Source: Rhizobium croatiense (GTDB taxonomy: Bacteria > Pseudomonadota > Alphaproteobacteria > Rhizobiales > Rhizobiaceae). From it: 64,000 nt of DNA. The notes beneath the pieces were generated by a model that did no database searches, was not told the DNA's origin, and saw nothing but the letters and a program-made list of their open reading frames with translations. This document shows positions 33,445-42,594 of this stretch, in pieces; positions within the stretch are counted from its first letter, which is position 1; each line of letters opens with the position of its first letter. The translations under genes and the position numbers were made by a program. The stretch covers positions 124,001 to 188,000 of the forward strand of contig NZ_JAILYJ010000002.1 of the NCBI RefSeq assembly GCF_019793465.1, written 5' to 3'.

Positions 33445-34686
33445 GTGCAGACGCAAAGGTTCGACGTCCATGAACAGCCGTCAGACGATGGCGCATCGGC
33501 CGAGACGGCGATTTCACGCCTACGCCAGGTGAGCATGAAACTTGCCATGGCCAAAATCGACCTCGAGGTTTTCGATGCGATGCAGCCGTTGGAAGATGAT
33601 TGGCGGGCGCTGGAGGTCGACAATCTCCAGTCGCTCCATCAGAGCTACGATTGGTGCGCCGCCTGGGTAAACGCCTTTCGACGGCCGCTGGCGATCCTCA
33701 AAGGCACCTACGCCGGGGAGACTGCCTTCATCCTGCCGGTCGAGATCGTCAAGTCGCGTGGTCTTGCCGTCGCGAAATTCATCGCTGCCGATCACAGCAA
33801 TATCAATACCGGTCTATTCTCGAGGAATTTCGCCGAAAGCGGCGGGAGCATCGACGCCGAAAAATTCGCTCGTCAGCTTCAGCAAGCGTTGAAGGGGCGG
33901 GCCGATCTGCTGTTACTGCAAAACATTCCGTTGGAATGGCGCGGACGGCAGACGCCGCTCACCGGGCTGCCGATGGTGCAAAACCAGAACCACGCCTATC
34001 AACTGCCGCTCCTTGCCGGTTTCGAGGAGACGCTGAAACAGATCAACGCCAAGAGCCGGCGTAAGAAATTCCGCGTTCAGTCGAGGCGTCTCGAGGCCGC
34101 CGGCGGCGCCGAATACGTCACCCCCGAAACATCGGAAGAACAGCATCGCCTGCTCGATATCTTCTTCCGTCTGAAAAGTACCCGCTTTTCCAGCCTTGGC
34201 CTGCCCGACGTCTTTGCCGATCGGGAAACACAAGCCTTCCTGCACGGCCTCATCGACAAGCAGGATGAAACAAGGCAGTTCTTCGGGCTGCAGATGCATC
34301 TCCTGCGGCTGAGGGGCGGGAATGAGGACCGGATCGCTGCGATCTCAGGCATCTCGCGCAAGGGCGATCACGTCATCTGCCAATTCGGGGCGATCGACGA
34401 AGACCTCGTGCCGGATACGAGCCCCGGCGAATTCCTCTATTGGCAGACCATCTCGGGATTGCACGGCAAAGGCGTCGCGCTGTTCGATTTCGGCCTCGGC
34501 GATCAGACCTACAAACGATCCTGGGCGCCGGTCGAGACCGCGCATTACGACGTGGTGCTGCCGGTCTCGCCTATCGGCATCGCCGCCGGCGCCGCGCACA
34601 GGATCGTCACGCGCGGCAAGGCGCATATCAAGGCGCGCCCGAATCTCTATAAATTCGCCCAGGGGATCCGGGCAAGGATCGGCTGA
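33445..34686 (+). CDS. CelD/BcsL family GNAT N-acetyltransferase
   Basis: A 413-residue cytoplasmic protein of the large two-GNAT-fold CelD/BcsL type (Acetyltransf_6). Landmarks: LEDDWRALEVDNLQSLHQSYDWCAAW near residue 50 (split here by wording only), KSRRKKFRVQSRRLE in the middle, and SPGEFLYWQTISGLHGKGVALFDFGLGDQTYKR near residue 345. Family members occur in cellulose and other exopolysaccharide loci and are thought to transfer acetyl groups to polymer precursors. The start is GTG 33445 with GGAGAG 6 bases before; ATG 33532 is an alternative. It begins the polysaccharide locus of 33.4-41.7 kb. Confidence 0.82.
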   Translation: MQTQRFDVHEQPSDDGASAETAISRLRQVSMKLAMAKIDLEVFDAMQPLEDDWRALEVDNLQSLHQSYDWCAAWVNAFRRPLAILKGTYAGETAFILPVEIVKSRGLAVAKFIAADHSNINTGLFSRNFAESGGSIDAEKFARQLQQALKGRADLLLLQNIPLEWRGRQTPLTGLPMVQNQNHAYQLPLLAGFEETLKQINAKSRRKKFRVQSRRLEAAGGAEYVTPETSEEQHRLLDIFFRLKSTRFSSLGLPDVFADRETQAFLHGLIDKQDETRQFFGLQMHLLRLRGGNEDRIAAISGISRKGDHVICQFGAIDEDLVPDTSPGEFLYWQTISGLHGKGVALFDFGLGDQTYKRSWAPVETAHYDVVLPVSPIGIAAGAAHRIVTRGKAHIKARPNLYKFAQGIRARIG

Positions 34687-34697
34687 ACGGTCTGCCC

Positions 34698-34801
34698 TAC
34701 GCGTGTGGTTGCCGCAAAACGGCAGCACGCGCGCCATATGGTTTTTGTTTACGCGTGGCGTTGCCGCAAAACCGTCGCACACTTTTGCGCGCCATGCGTT
34801 A
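34698..34801. repeat. RIME-like repeat, copy 6 (GCGCAAAA subtype, tandem)
   Basis: Two related hairpins in a row: TACGCGTGTGGTTGCCGCAAAAC with its partner near 34725-34740, and ACGCGTGGCGTTGCCGCAAAACC (34751) pairing with TTTTGCGCGCCATGCGT (ends 34799). The inner stem is GCGCAAAA/TTTTGCGC instead of CCCGGAA/TTCCGGG. The stop codon of the Wzz-like gene overlaps its right end. Confidence 0.75.
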
Positions 34802-36967
34802 GGCCGCCTGGCCGAACCTCTGCTCTGCCGCTTCGCCGTCCGACATCAGCACGACGCGCTCGTAGCCCGCAGCGTGGAATTCCGTCATCAGTGTTACGAA
34901 AACGGTCTCCTCGAGCTGCGGCAGGGAGAGGATGATCTCGACATCCCGGCTGCGCGTCAGGCGCGAGACGCCGGCGACATCGGCAGCGCCGCATTCGACG
35001 ACCACGAGGTCGTAGGCAGCGGCCAGCGCATCGAGCAGCAGCGACAGCCGATCGACACCGCGCATGGCGCGGCGCACGTCGCTCCGGCCCTGCGGGATCA
35101 GATGGGCATCGGAAAGCCGATCGCTGTGGATGGTATCACCGAAGGCGGCCTCGCCGCACAGCAGGTCGGTGACACCAGGAGCGGCCTGGTCTTCGGCCAT
35201 CAGTTCCGTCGGATAACCGGAACCGGTCATATCGATCAGGATGACGCGGCGGCCGGCATCGGCAAGAATGCGGGTCAGCAAAACCGTCGCTGCGGAACCA
35301 TCGTCACCGGTCGGAGATATCGCGATTGCCAGCGGCGCCCGGCTGCCGGTGAGGTAATCGGCAACCGAGGCGACGGAGAACTCATTGTCGTCCTCCGGTA
35401 CCTCCGCGGCAGTCTCCACGTCCTCGTCGATCGCATCCTCTTCCTCGGCGACCACGGCGAGCATGCTCGCCCCGGCGGGCCTCCGGACGGCGACGACGGG
35501 AGCTGCCTGCGGCGCAATCTTCTCTTCGGCGCCCGTTTCCGTCTCGATTGTCTCAGCCGAAGCGTCGATCGGGCGAAGCGCCCTGCCGCTGAAGAGTTCG
35601 GCCAGCATGGTGACGATGGCGCTGAGGATCAGTATGGCGACGGCCGCGACGACGACGATCGGCACGACCTTGGGGAAGTAGGGATCGACCGGCTCGATGG
35701 CCTTCGAAACGATACGGGCGTCGGCCGGGCTCGAATTGCTGTCGGCGCGGGAGGCGGCCTCGCGGTAGCGCACCAGGTAGGTTTCGAGCAGCTGACGCTG
35801 GGCGGTCGCCTCGCGCTCCAGCGCATTGAGGCCGACTTCGTCCTCGCCGGCACGGGCGCTGTTGGCCTGCACCGTATCCTTCTGCCGCTCGAGCTCACGT
35901 GCCCGGAGATCGGCGACCTTGGCCTCGTTCTCGATGCTCGCCAGAATCTTCTGTGTCTCCTGGCGGATCTGTCCGCGGATGTCAGCAAGCTGGGCACGCA
36001 GACTTTTCAGCCGCGGATGGCTATTGAGGAGGCTCGTCTGCAGGTCTGAGACTTGCGACTGCAGGCCCGATTCCGTTCCCTTCAGCCGCTGAATCGCCTG
36101 CGAGGACATGATGTCAGGCAGCGTGTCGGAAGCTTCGCCCGACGACAGCGCATTGCGCACCGCCTGCGCCCTCGCCTCGGCATTGGCTTTGTCGCCGCGC
36201 ACGCGGGTGAGCTCGGCGGAGATGTCGTTCAGCTGCTGGGCGGGAAATGTGGTCGTGCCGTTCGTCTGTAAGAGCCCGTGGCTGGTGCGATATTCGGCGA
36301 CCTTCTTCTCGGCCTCGCTGACCTTGCGGCGCAGGCTTTCGATCTCCGGCTCCAGCCAGCGCGTCGCCTCGGAGTTGGAATCGAGCTTGGCGCCGCTCTG
36401 GGTGGACAGATAGACATTCGCCATGGCGTTCGGAATGGCGGCGGCGAGTTTCGGGTCCTTCGAGGTAAAACTGATGCCGATGACGCGTGAGCCCGGCACC
36501 TGATAGACCTGCAGCCGCTCGACGAAAGCGTCGATCACCCGCTCTTCCGGCGGGTTCTCCATCGGGTTCTTCTTCAGATGCAGCTTCACCAGGATGCTGC
36601 TCATCGCCGAGCCGTTGGCGGCATCGTCGAATTCCGGCAGATTGTAGAGCTTGAGGTCGTTGATCACCTTCTTCAGGAGATCGGCCGATTGCAGGAGCTG
36701 CACCTGGCTGGCGATATTCAGCTCGTCCATCAGCGGACTGGCGCCTGCGTCGTTTACCTGCTGAGTGCTGGCGAAGGCCGGCGCGCGGGGTTCGATGAGG
36801 ATGCGGGTTTCGCTGCGATATTGCGGCGACATGATCTTGGCGCCGGCGAAGGCGATGCCCGCCCCCAGGAGCGTAATCGTCAAAATCCTGAGCCGGCGCG
36901 CCCAGACGGCGCGAGCCAGCTGGCCGAGATCGATGTCCACATCCTGATCACGCGATACGCCGGACAT
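34799..36967 (-). CDS. Wzz/GumC-type polysaccharide co-polymerase with degenerate BY-kinase domain
   Basis: A 722-residue inner-membrane protein. A cytoplasmic N-terminus is followed by a first membrane helix (ILTITLLGAGIAFAGAKIM), a long periplasmic coiled-coil region (residues 60-430), a second helix (VVPIVVVAAVAILILSAIV), and a cytoplasmic C-terminal domain of about 270 residues. The latter resembles the tyrosine kinase domain of ExoP/Wzc proteins, but the Walker A position reads GDDGSAA without the Lys, the Walker A' reads LIDMTGSG, and there is no Tyr-rich tail. It probably sets chain length and drives export together with the Wza-type protein opposite (starts 181 bases apart). ATG 36967 has GGAG upstream. 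Confidence 0.88.
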   Translation of the reverse strand: MSGVSRDQDVDIDLGQLARAVWARRLRILTITLLGAGIAFAGAKIMSPQYRSETRILIEPRAPAFASTQQVNDAGASPLMDELNIASQVQLLQSADLLKKVINDLKLYNLPEFDDAANGSAMSSILVKLHLKKNPMENPPEERVIDAFVERLQVYQVPGSRVIGISFTSKDPKLAAAIPNAMANVYLSTQSGAKLDSNSEATRWLEPEIESLRRKVSEAEKKVAEYRTSHGLLQTNGTTTFPAQQLNDISAELTRVRGDKANAEARAQAVRNALSSGEASDTLPDIMSSQAIQRLKGTESGLQSQVSDLQTSLLNSHPRLKSLRAQLADIRGQIRQETQKILASIENEAKVADLRARELERQKDTVQANSARAGEDEVGLNALEREATAQRQLLETYLVRYREAASRADSNSSPADARIVSKAIEPVDPYFPKVVPIVVVAAVAILILSAIVTMLAELFSGRALRPIDASAETIETETGAEEKIAPQAAPVVAVRRPAGASMLAVVAEEEDAIDEDVETAAEVPEDDNEFSVASVADYLTGSRAPLAIAISPTGDDGSAATVLLTRILADAGRRVILIDMTGSGYPTELMAEDQAAPGVTDLLCGEAAFGDTIHSDRLSDAHLIPQGRSDVRRAMRGVDRLSLLLDALAAAYDLVVVECGAADVAGVSRLTRSRDVEIILSLPQLEETVFVTLMTEFHAAGYERVVLMSDGEAAEQRFGQAA

Positions 36968-37148
36968 GCTCTTACTCCACAACAAAGGTGCCGCAAGCGT
37001 AAACGACCGTGGTAACTCAACGGTTAATGGTGATTAGCCAAGAAATGTGCCCAAAGAACTCAGGAAATTGTCATGCGCTTTTTACCGGGCATTAACCCTA
37101 ACAGATCGATAACGGCTTCACCGAGTTCATTTCTGTGAGCACAAGCGG

Positions 37149-37724
37149 ATGTCTGTCGCCCCGCCCAAAATCTTTTTGGCCCTGAGCCTTGCAGCCATGA
37201 CGGCAGCATTGGGCGGCTGCACGACGTACAGGCCGGCGCCGAAGGCCTTCAACGAGGCCACCATCCAGCCCTATACGCTGGACAGCGGCGATCGGCTGCG
37301 CATTACCGTCTTCGACCAGCAGAGCCTGACCAATACCTATACGGTGGATCAGGCCGGCTATGTCGCCTTCCCGCTCATCGGCCAGGTCCCTGCCCGCGGC
37401 CGAACCCTGCAGCAACTCTCGGGACAGATCGCCCAGAAACTGCAGCAGGGCTATCTTCGCGATCCCGACGTCACCATCGATGTCGATCGCTACCGTTCGG
37501 TCTTCATCATGGGTGAAGTCGGCCAGCCCGGCCAGTATGCCTACGTTCCCGGCATGACGGTGCAGAATGCCATCGCGGTTGCCGGCGGCTTCACCAGCCG
37601 CGCCAACCAGCGCATGGTCGATGTCACCCGCAAGATCAACGGACAGGTGCTGACCGGCCGCATCAACATATCGGGGCCGATCATCGCAGGTGACACGATC
37701 TACGTTCGCGAACGGCTTTTCTGA
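37149..37724 (+). CDS. Wza-type outer-membrane polysaccharide export lipoprotein
   Basis: A 191-residue lipoprotein: signal peptide with lipobox LGGC (Cys23). The poly-export domain starts at YTLDSGDRLRITVFDQ, and the SLBB domain holds VFIMGEVGQPGQYAYVPGMTVQNAIAVAGGF. At 191 residues it is much shorter than Wza (about 380) and lacks the C-terminal transmembrane helix, as is usual for rhizobial ExoF/UppC-type proteins. It should form the outer-membrane end of the export channel together with the Wzz-like protein. The gap to the glycosyltransferase is 3 bases, so they share an operon. Confidence 0.9.
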   Translation: MSVAPPKIFLALSLAAMTAALGGCTTYRPAPKAFNEATIQPYTLDSGDRLRITVFDQQSLTNTYTVDQAGYVAFPLIGQVPARGRTLQQLSGQIAQKLQQGYLRDPDVTIDVDRYRSVFIMGEVGQPGQYAYVPGMTVQNAIAVAGGFTSRANQRMVDVTRKINGQVLTGRINISGPIIAGDTIYVRERLF

Positions 37725-37727
37725 GCG

Positions 37728-38897
37728 ATGGCAGAACAGCAGCCGCTCCGCATCCTCCACTGCTTCAGGTCGCCGATCGGCGGAATTTTCCGCCATGTCC
37801 GCGATCTCGTCGAGGAACACAGCAAGGCCGGCCATGAAATCGGCATCCTCTGCGACAGCTCGACCGGCGGCGAGTACGAGGACAGCCTGTTCGACGATAT
37901 CCGTCCCTATCTCTCGCTCGGCCTGACGCGCGTGCCGATCCGGCGCTCGATCAGCCCGTCCGATATTGCGACGATGTGGGATACATACAAGAAAATCAAA
38001 AGTTTGCGGCCGGATGTGCTGCACGGACACGGCGCCAAGGGCGGCGTGCTCGCGCGACTTGCCGGCTCAGCGTTGCGGGTGAACAGGTATCGCGTAGCCC
38101 GCCTCTATACCGCGCATGGCGGAAGCCTGCATTATTCGCGCTCCTCGCTCGGCGGACAGTTCGTCCTCAGGATGGAGCGCCTGCAGGAATATTTCACCGA
38201 TGCGCTGGTCTTCATCTGCGAATATGAGCGCGACACCTATGCGCGCAAGGTGGGTAAGCCACGGACGAAGACGAGACTGATCTACAACGGCATCGGCGAG
38301 CGTGATTTCGAACCGATCCCGACCCGCTCGGATGCCGTGCATTTCATCTATGTCGGAATGCTCCGGGACCTCAAGGGTCCCGATCTGTTTGTCGATGCCT
38401 TTGCCAAGACCGAACGGCTGCTCGGCCGGCCGCTGTCGGCGCTGATGATCGGCGACGGGCCCGACCGGGACCGTTACCGCGAGATGATGGTCGAACGCGG
38501 CCTCGGCAAGCGCATCGGCATGCTGCCGGCCATGCGCGTCCACGAAGCTTTTTCGATGGCGCAGAACCTTGTCGTCCCCTCGCGCGCCGAAGCCATGCCC
38601 TATATCGTCCTCGAGGGCCTCGGCGCCGGCAAGACGGTCATCGCCAGCCGCGTCGGCGGCATTCCCGAGGTGCTCGGCGCCGACAGCGCGGCACTGGTGG
38701 AGCCCGGCAATGCCGACGACCTCGCCCGCGTGATGGCGGAAACGCTGACCATGCCCGGCTGGCATGGCAGGACGATGCCGAAGCCGGAGGCGGTAAAGGC
38801 GGTATTTTCCTCCGCCGTCATGGCGCGTGATGTGCTGAAATTGTACCATGAACTGGTCGATCCCGCCGCGGGCCAAGCAATGTCTGCCGCCTCGTAA
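37728..38897 (+). CDS. GT4-family glycosyltransferase
   Basis: A 389-residue cytoplasmic or membrane-associated GT-B enzyme. The N-terminal acceptor half begins LRILHCFRSPIGGIFRHVRDL; the donor half has IYVGMLRDLKGPDLFVDAF and the EX7E motif in SRAEAMPYIVLEGLGAGKTVIAS near residue 290, typical of retaining GT4 enzymes using nucleotide sugars. It likely adds a sugar to the undecaprenyl-linked unit started by the next gene. It starts 3 bases after the export lipoprotein. In Agrobacterium and R. leguminosarum a glycosyltransferase in this setting is needed for unipolar polysaccharide / glucomannan; identity with that gene is likely but not proven. Confidence 0.88.
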   Translation: MAEQQPLRILHCFRSPIGGIFRHVRDLVEEHSKAGHEIGILCDSSTGGEYEDSLFDDIRPYLSLGLTRVPIRRSISPSDIATMWDTYKKIKSLRPDVLHGHGAKGGVLARLAGSALRVNRYRVARLYTAHGGSLHYSRSSLGGQFVLRMERLQEYFTDALVFICEYERDTYARKVGKPRTKTRLIYNGIGERDFEPIPTRSDAVHFIYVGMLRDLKGPDLFVDAFAKTERLLGRPLSALMIGDGPDRDRYREMMVERGLGKRIGMLPAMRVHEAFSMAQNLVVPSRAEAMPYIVLEGLGAGKTVIASRVGGIPEVLGADSAALVEPGNADDLARVMAETLTMPGWHGRTMPKPEAVKAVFSSAVMARDVLKLYHELVDPAAGQAMSAAS

Positions 38898-38953
38898 ATA
38901 TTTCTTAGGGGCTTTCTGGTATTTCGCTTGCTGACAACGAGCGACAAAACCCC

Positions 38954-40516
38954 ATGAACAAGCTGGAAAAAAGCGATCCGTTCGACGTAGAAGCGCTGCG
39001 CAAGCAGGTCTCCGACATCGAGGCGCGACGCAATGCAAGTCGGGAGCAGGCCTCCGAGCCGACCGAAATCAATGCCTATGCCCGGCAGATCGCCGAACAG
39101 TTCCGCGACGGAACCCGTTCGCCTGTCATCATCATCGGGCAATTACGGCTGCTCGAATTCCTCGCCCTCTTTTCGATTGCTCTGATCGTCTACTTCTTCG
39201 CACCCGGCGACGGCAGCGGTCCCCTGCTGGTGCGGGCGGGCATGGCGGCGATCGCTTCGGCCCTGACCGTGGCCTGCCTGCAGCTTGCCGACACCTACAC
39301 CATCCCGGCACTTCGGGCGAAGCTGCGGCTGATGCCGCGCATCCTCACCGCATGGACGATCGCCCTCGTCCTCACCATCGGCCTGTTCGCGCTCGTCCGC
39401 GGCGCCACATGGGCAATGACCGAGGCCTATCTCTCCTGGTTTGCCGCCGGCGCGCTCTTCCTTGCCGGCGAGCGTTTCCTCGTCGCCTACGGCATTCGCA
39501 ACTGGGCGCGCAACGGTATCATGGAGCGGCGCGCCGTCATCGTCGGCGGCGGCGAGCCCGCCAAGGAGCTGATCCGCATCCTCGAACAGCAGGCCGACAA
39601 CGACATTCGCATCTGCGGCATCTTCGACGACCGCGGCGAGAAGCGCTCGCCGATCATGGTCGCCGGTTATCCGAAGCTCGGCACCGTGGCCGAGCTCGTC
39701 GAATTCGTGCGGCTGACGCGCATCGACATGCTGATCATCGCCCTGCCGCTGTCGGCAGAGGCGCGCATCTTCGACCTTCTGAAGAAGCTCTGGATTCTGC
39801 CGGTCGATATCCGTCTTGCAGCGCATGCCAACCGGCTGCGCTTCCGGCCGCGCGCCTATTCGCATGTCGGCTCGGTGCCGATGCTCGACATTTTCAAGAA
39901 GCCTATCCGCGACTGGGATTCCGTCGCCAAGCGCGGCTTCGACATCTTCTTCACCGTGGTCGCCCTTGCCCTGCTGTGGCCGCTGATGCTGGTCACGGCT
40001 GCCGCCATCAAGGCGACCTCCGAAGGCCCGGTTTTCTTCATGCAGAAGCGTCATGGTTTCAACAATGAAATCATCAACGTCTTCAAATTCCGCTCGATGT
40101 ACACCAACATGGCCGACCCCACCGGCAAGGCCGCGGTGACCAAGGGCGATCCGCGCGTCACCCGCGTCGGCCGCTTCATCCGCAAGACATCGATCGATGA
40201 GCTGCCGCAGCTTTTCAATGTGCTGAGAGGCGAGCTTTCGCTGGTCGGCCCGCGCCCGCACGCCGTTCTCGCCCAAGCTCGCGATCGCGCCTTCGGCGAT
40301 GTCGTCGAGGGCTATTTCGCCCGCCACCGCGTCAAGCCCGGGGTGACCGGCTGGGCGCAGATCAACGGCTGGCGCGGCGAGGTCGACAATGACGAGAAGA
40401 TCAAGTTCCGCACGGCCTATGACCTTTATTACATCGAGAACTGGTCGCTCTGGTTCGATCTGAAGATCCTGTTCCTGACGCCGATCCGGCTGCTGAACAC
40501 GGAAAACGCCTATTGA
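38954..40516 (+). CDS. undecaprenyl-phosphate sugar phosphotransferase (ExoY/WbaP-type)
   Basis: A 520-residue polyisoprenyl-phosphate hexose-1-phosphate transferase. The N-terminal part has four or five membrane helices (residues 65-180), a central Rossmann-like domain (RRAVIVGGGEPAKELIRIL), and the C-terminal catalytic bacterial-sugar-transferase domain: KRGFDIFFTVVALALL hydrophobic helix, FKFRSMY, RKTSIDELPQLFNVL with the DE pair, SLVGPRPH and GVTGWAQINGWRG. It starts repeat-unit assembly by moving glucose-1-P or a related sugar to undecaprenyl phosphate. Its TGA stop overlaps the TTG start of the next gene. Confidence 0.92.
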   Translation: MNKLEKSDPFDVEALRKQVSDIEARRNASREQASEPTEINAYARQIAEQFRDGTRSPVIIIGQLRLLEFLALFSIALIVYFFAPGDGSGPLLVRAGMAAIASALTVACLQLADTYTIPALRAKLRLMPRILTAWTIALVLTIGLFALVRGATWAMTEAYLSWFAAGALFLAGERFLVAYGIRNWARNGIMERRAVIVGGGEPAKELIRILEQQADNDIRICGIFDDRGEKRSPIMVAGYPKLGTVAELVEFVRLTRIDMLIIALPLSAEARIFDLLKKLWILPVDIRLAAHANRLRFRPRAYSHVGSVPMLDIFKKPIRDWDSVAKRGFDIFFTVVALALLWPLMLVTAAAIKATSEGPVFFMQKRHGFNNEIINVFKFRSMYTNMADPTGKAAVTKGDPRVTRVGRFIRKTSIDELPQLFNVLRGELSLVGPRPHAVLAQARDRAFGDVVEGYFARHRVKPGVTGWAQINGWRGEVDNDEKIKFRTAYDLYYIENWSLWFDLKILFLTPIRLLNTENAY

Positions 40517-41745
40517 GCACCGTCGAGGCGACATATCCGCGTGTCGCCCAGCCGCAGCGGATGACGCTGCGCCTGATCGGCTCGGCCTTCGTCGCCTTCG
40601 GCGTCTTCCTCTCCGGTTTCGTCATCGACGAGCCTGCCCCCTACGAACTCTGGATGGCCGGGCTGATCGGTCTCTGGTTCATCCTGGGATTGAAGATTTC
40701 ACGCGGCGTGGCGCCCCTGCTTGCCCTGTTGCTCACCTTCAATATCGGCGGCATGCTGTCACTGACGCAGATGAAGGATCTGGCAACGGCGCCGATGTAT
40801 ATCGCGGTGTCGACCTTCCTGGCGTTGACCGCCGTCTTCTACGCGGCAATCATCGAGGACAGCCACAAGCGGCTGCCGCTGATCTTCAATGCCTGGGTCT
40901 TCGCCGCCGTCGCCACCTCGGCGCTCGGCATACTCGGCTATTTCCATGCCTTTCCAGGCGCTGAGATCTTCACCCTCTATGACCGCGCCAAGGGCGCCTT
41001 CCAGGATCCAAACGTCTTCGGCCCCTTCCTGGTGCCGCCATCGCTCTATCTCGTCCACGGTATTCTCGTGGGCGACCTGAAGAAATCGCCGCTGAAGGCT
41101 GCCGCCCTGCTCGTGCTGGCGCTCGGCATTTTCCTGTCTTTTTCGCGTGCCGCCTGGGGGCTGTTTGCGCTCGGCATAGGGCTTCTGATCTTCATCATGC
41201 TGCTGAAGGAGCGCAGCGGCGCCTTTCGCCTGCGAGTGCTGGTGCTGTCGCTGGCGGCGATCATCATGCTGATCGCATCGCTGCTGGTGGCGCTTCAAGT
41301 CCCGAAGGTCGCCGAACTGTTTTCCGCCCGCGCCCAGCTGGTGCAGCAATATGACGGCGAACATCTCGGCCGTTTCGAACGTCACCGGATCGGCTTCACC
41401 ATGATGATGGAGCGCCCGCTCGGCATCGGCCCGCTGGTATTCGGCACGATGTTTCCCGAGGACGAGCACAATATTTGGCTGAAATCGCTCACCTCCTATG
41501 GCTGGCTCGGCTTCGCCAGCTATGTCGGCATGCTTATCTGGACGCTCGCGCTCGGCTTCCGATACCTGCTGCTCGACCGCCCGTGGCAGCCCTTCCTGAT
41601 GATCGCCTGGATCTCGATTCTCGGCCATGCCGCGATCGGCAACGTCATCGATATCGACCACTGGCGCCATGTCTATCTGCTGCTCGGCACGGTCTGGGGC
41701 TGCGCGGCGCTTGAGGTGCGCCATAAGCGCGGCCGGACGCCATAG
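40513..41745 (+). CDS. O-antigen ligase / Wzy-type polymerase membrane protein
   Basis: A 410-residue inner-membrane protein with about eleven hydrophobic segments. The large periplasmic loop with FQDPNVFGPFLVPPSLYLVHG and the later segment GRFERHRIGFTMMMERPLGIGP with EDEHNIWLKSLTSYG are typical of O-antigen ligase/Wzy family (PF04932-like) proteins. In this locus it most likely polymerises the repeat unit. The start is TTG 40513, overlapping the TGA of the upstream gene; ATG 40561 is the alternative. It is convergent with the sugar ABC permease, 18 bases from its end. Confidence 0.85.
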   Translation: MSTVEATYPRVAQPQRMTLRLIGSAFVAFGVFLSGFVIDEPAPYELWMAGLIGLWFILGLKISRGVAPLLALLLTFNIGGMLSLTQMKDLATAPMYIAVSTFLALTAVFYAAIIEDSHKRLPLIFNAWVFAAVATSALGILGYFHAFPGAEIFTLYDRAKGAFQDPNVFGPFLVPPSLYLVHGILVGDLKKSPLKAAALLVLALGIFLSFSRAAWGLFALGIGLLIFIMLLKERSGAFRLRVLVLSLAAIIMLIASLLVALQVPKVAELFSARAQLVQQYDGEHLGRFERHRIGFTMMMERPLGIGPLVFGTMFPEDEHNIWLKSLTSYGWLGFASYVGMLIWTLALGFRYLLLDRPWQPFLMIAWISILGHAAIGNVIDIDHWRHVYLLLGTVWGCAALEVRHKRGRTP

Positions 41746-41763
41746 CTGGGAGCACGTGGCTGT

Positions 41764-42594
41764 CTATTTCGTCGCGCCTGCCGTCAAGCCGGCGATGAAT
41801 CGCCGCTGGAATACCAGATAGGTCAGAATGAGCGGGAAGATGACGATCACCGCGCCGGCAGTCAGAACCGGCGTGTTGACGGTATAGCGCCCCTGGAAAA
41901 ACAGCATGCCCAGCGGCAGCGTCCGATAGGCGTCGTCGTTGACCAGAATGAACGGGATGAGAAATTCGTTCCAGGTCCAGATGAACAAGAACAGCGCCAG
42001 CGTCGACATTGCCGGTATCATCAGCGGGACAACGATCTTGCGAAGGATATAGAAGCGTCCGGCGCCGTCGAGGACCGCCGCTTCGAGAATTTCCTCCGGC
42101 AATTGCTGCATCGCGCTCGCAAGGAAGATCGTTGAGAAGGGTATCGACATCGCGATCTGCGGGATGATGAGAGCCGCATAGGTATTGATCAGCCCGAGAT
42201 AGCGCATTTCATAATAAAGCGGAATGATGAAGGCCTCCGCCGGTACCATCATGCCGAGCGTCAGGATCGCAAAAAGCGTGCGCCGCAGCGGGAATGACAG
42301 GTAGGCGAAGGCAAATCCGGTTAGCAGGCCTAAAAAGACGCTTGCAGCAACGACGGGTATGACGACGACGATCGAATTCCAGAAGTAGATGTTGAAATGC
42401 CCGGCATTCCAGGCATCGAGGTAATTTTCGAAATGCGGATAGGCCGGAAGGGCGAATGCGCCCTTCAGAACGTCGGCCTTGCTCTTTATCGAGGTCAGCA
42501 GCAGAAGCAGGAACGGGGTGATCGTTACGAAAGCCAGGAGCCAGAGGATAATGCGAAGGAACAGCGCGGCGGGGATGTTGGACGAACGGCTCAT
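41764..42594 (-). CDS. carbohydrate ABC transporter permease (MalG-like)
   Basis: A 276-residue inner-membrane permease with six helices. The EAA loop is EEILEAAVLDGAGRFYILRKIVVPLMIP, as in the MalG/UgpE group. It pairs with the MalF-like permease and the binding protein encoded upstream. ATG 42594 overlaps the TGA of the upstream gene by one base (TGATG), which supports translational coupling. No ATPase gene follows it: the operon ends here, 18 bases before the convergent polysaccharide gene. Confidence 0.95.
   Translation of the reverse strand: MSRSSNIPAALFLRIILWLLAFVTITPFLLLLLTSIKSKADVLKGAFALPAYPHFENYLDAWNAGHFNIYFWNSIVVVIPVVAASVFLGLLTGFAFAYLSFPLRRTLFAILTLGMMVPAEAFIIPLYYEMRYLGLINTYAALIIPQIAMSIPFSTIFLASAMQQLPEEILEAAVLDGAGRFYILRKIVVPLMIPAMSTLALFLFIWTWNEFLIPFILVNDDAYRTLPLGMLFFQGRYTVNTPVLTAGAVIVIFPLILTYLVFQRRFIAGLTAGATK

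Noticed and set aside
34322..36049. A 575-codon plus-strand frame across the acetyltransferase end and the Wzz-like gene
   Set aside because: It runs through two real genes and a repeat in the wrong frame or strand; no ribosome site and no family pattern.
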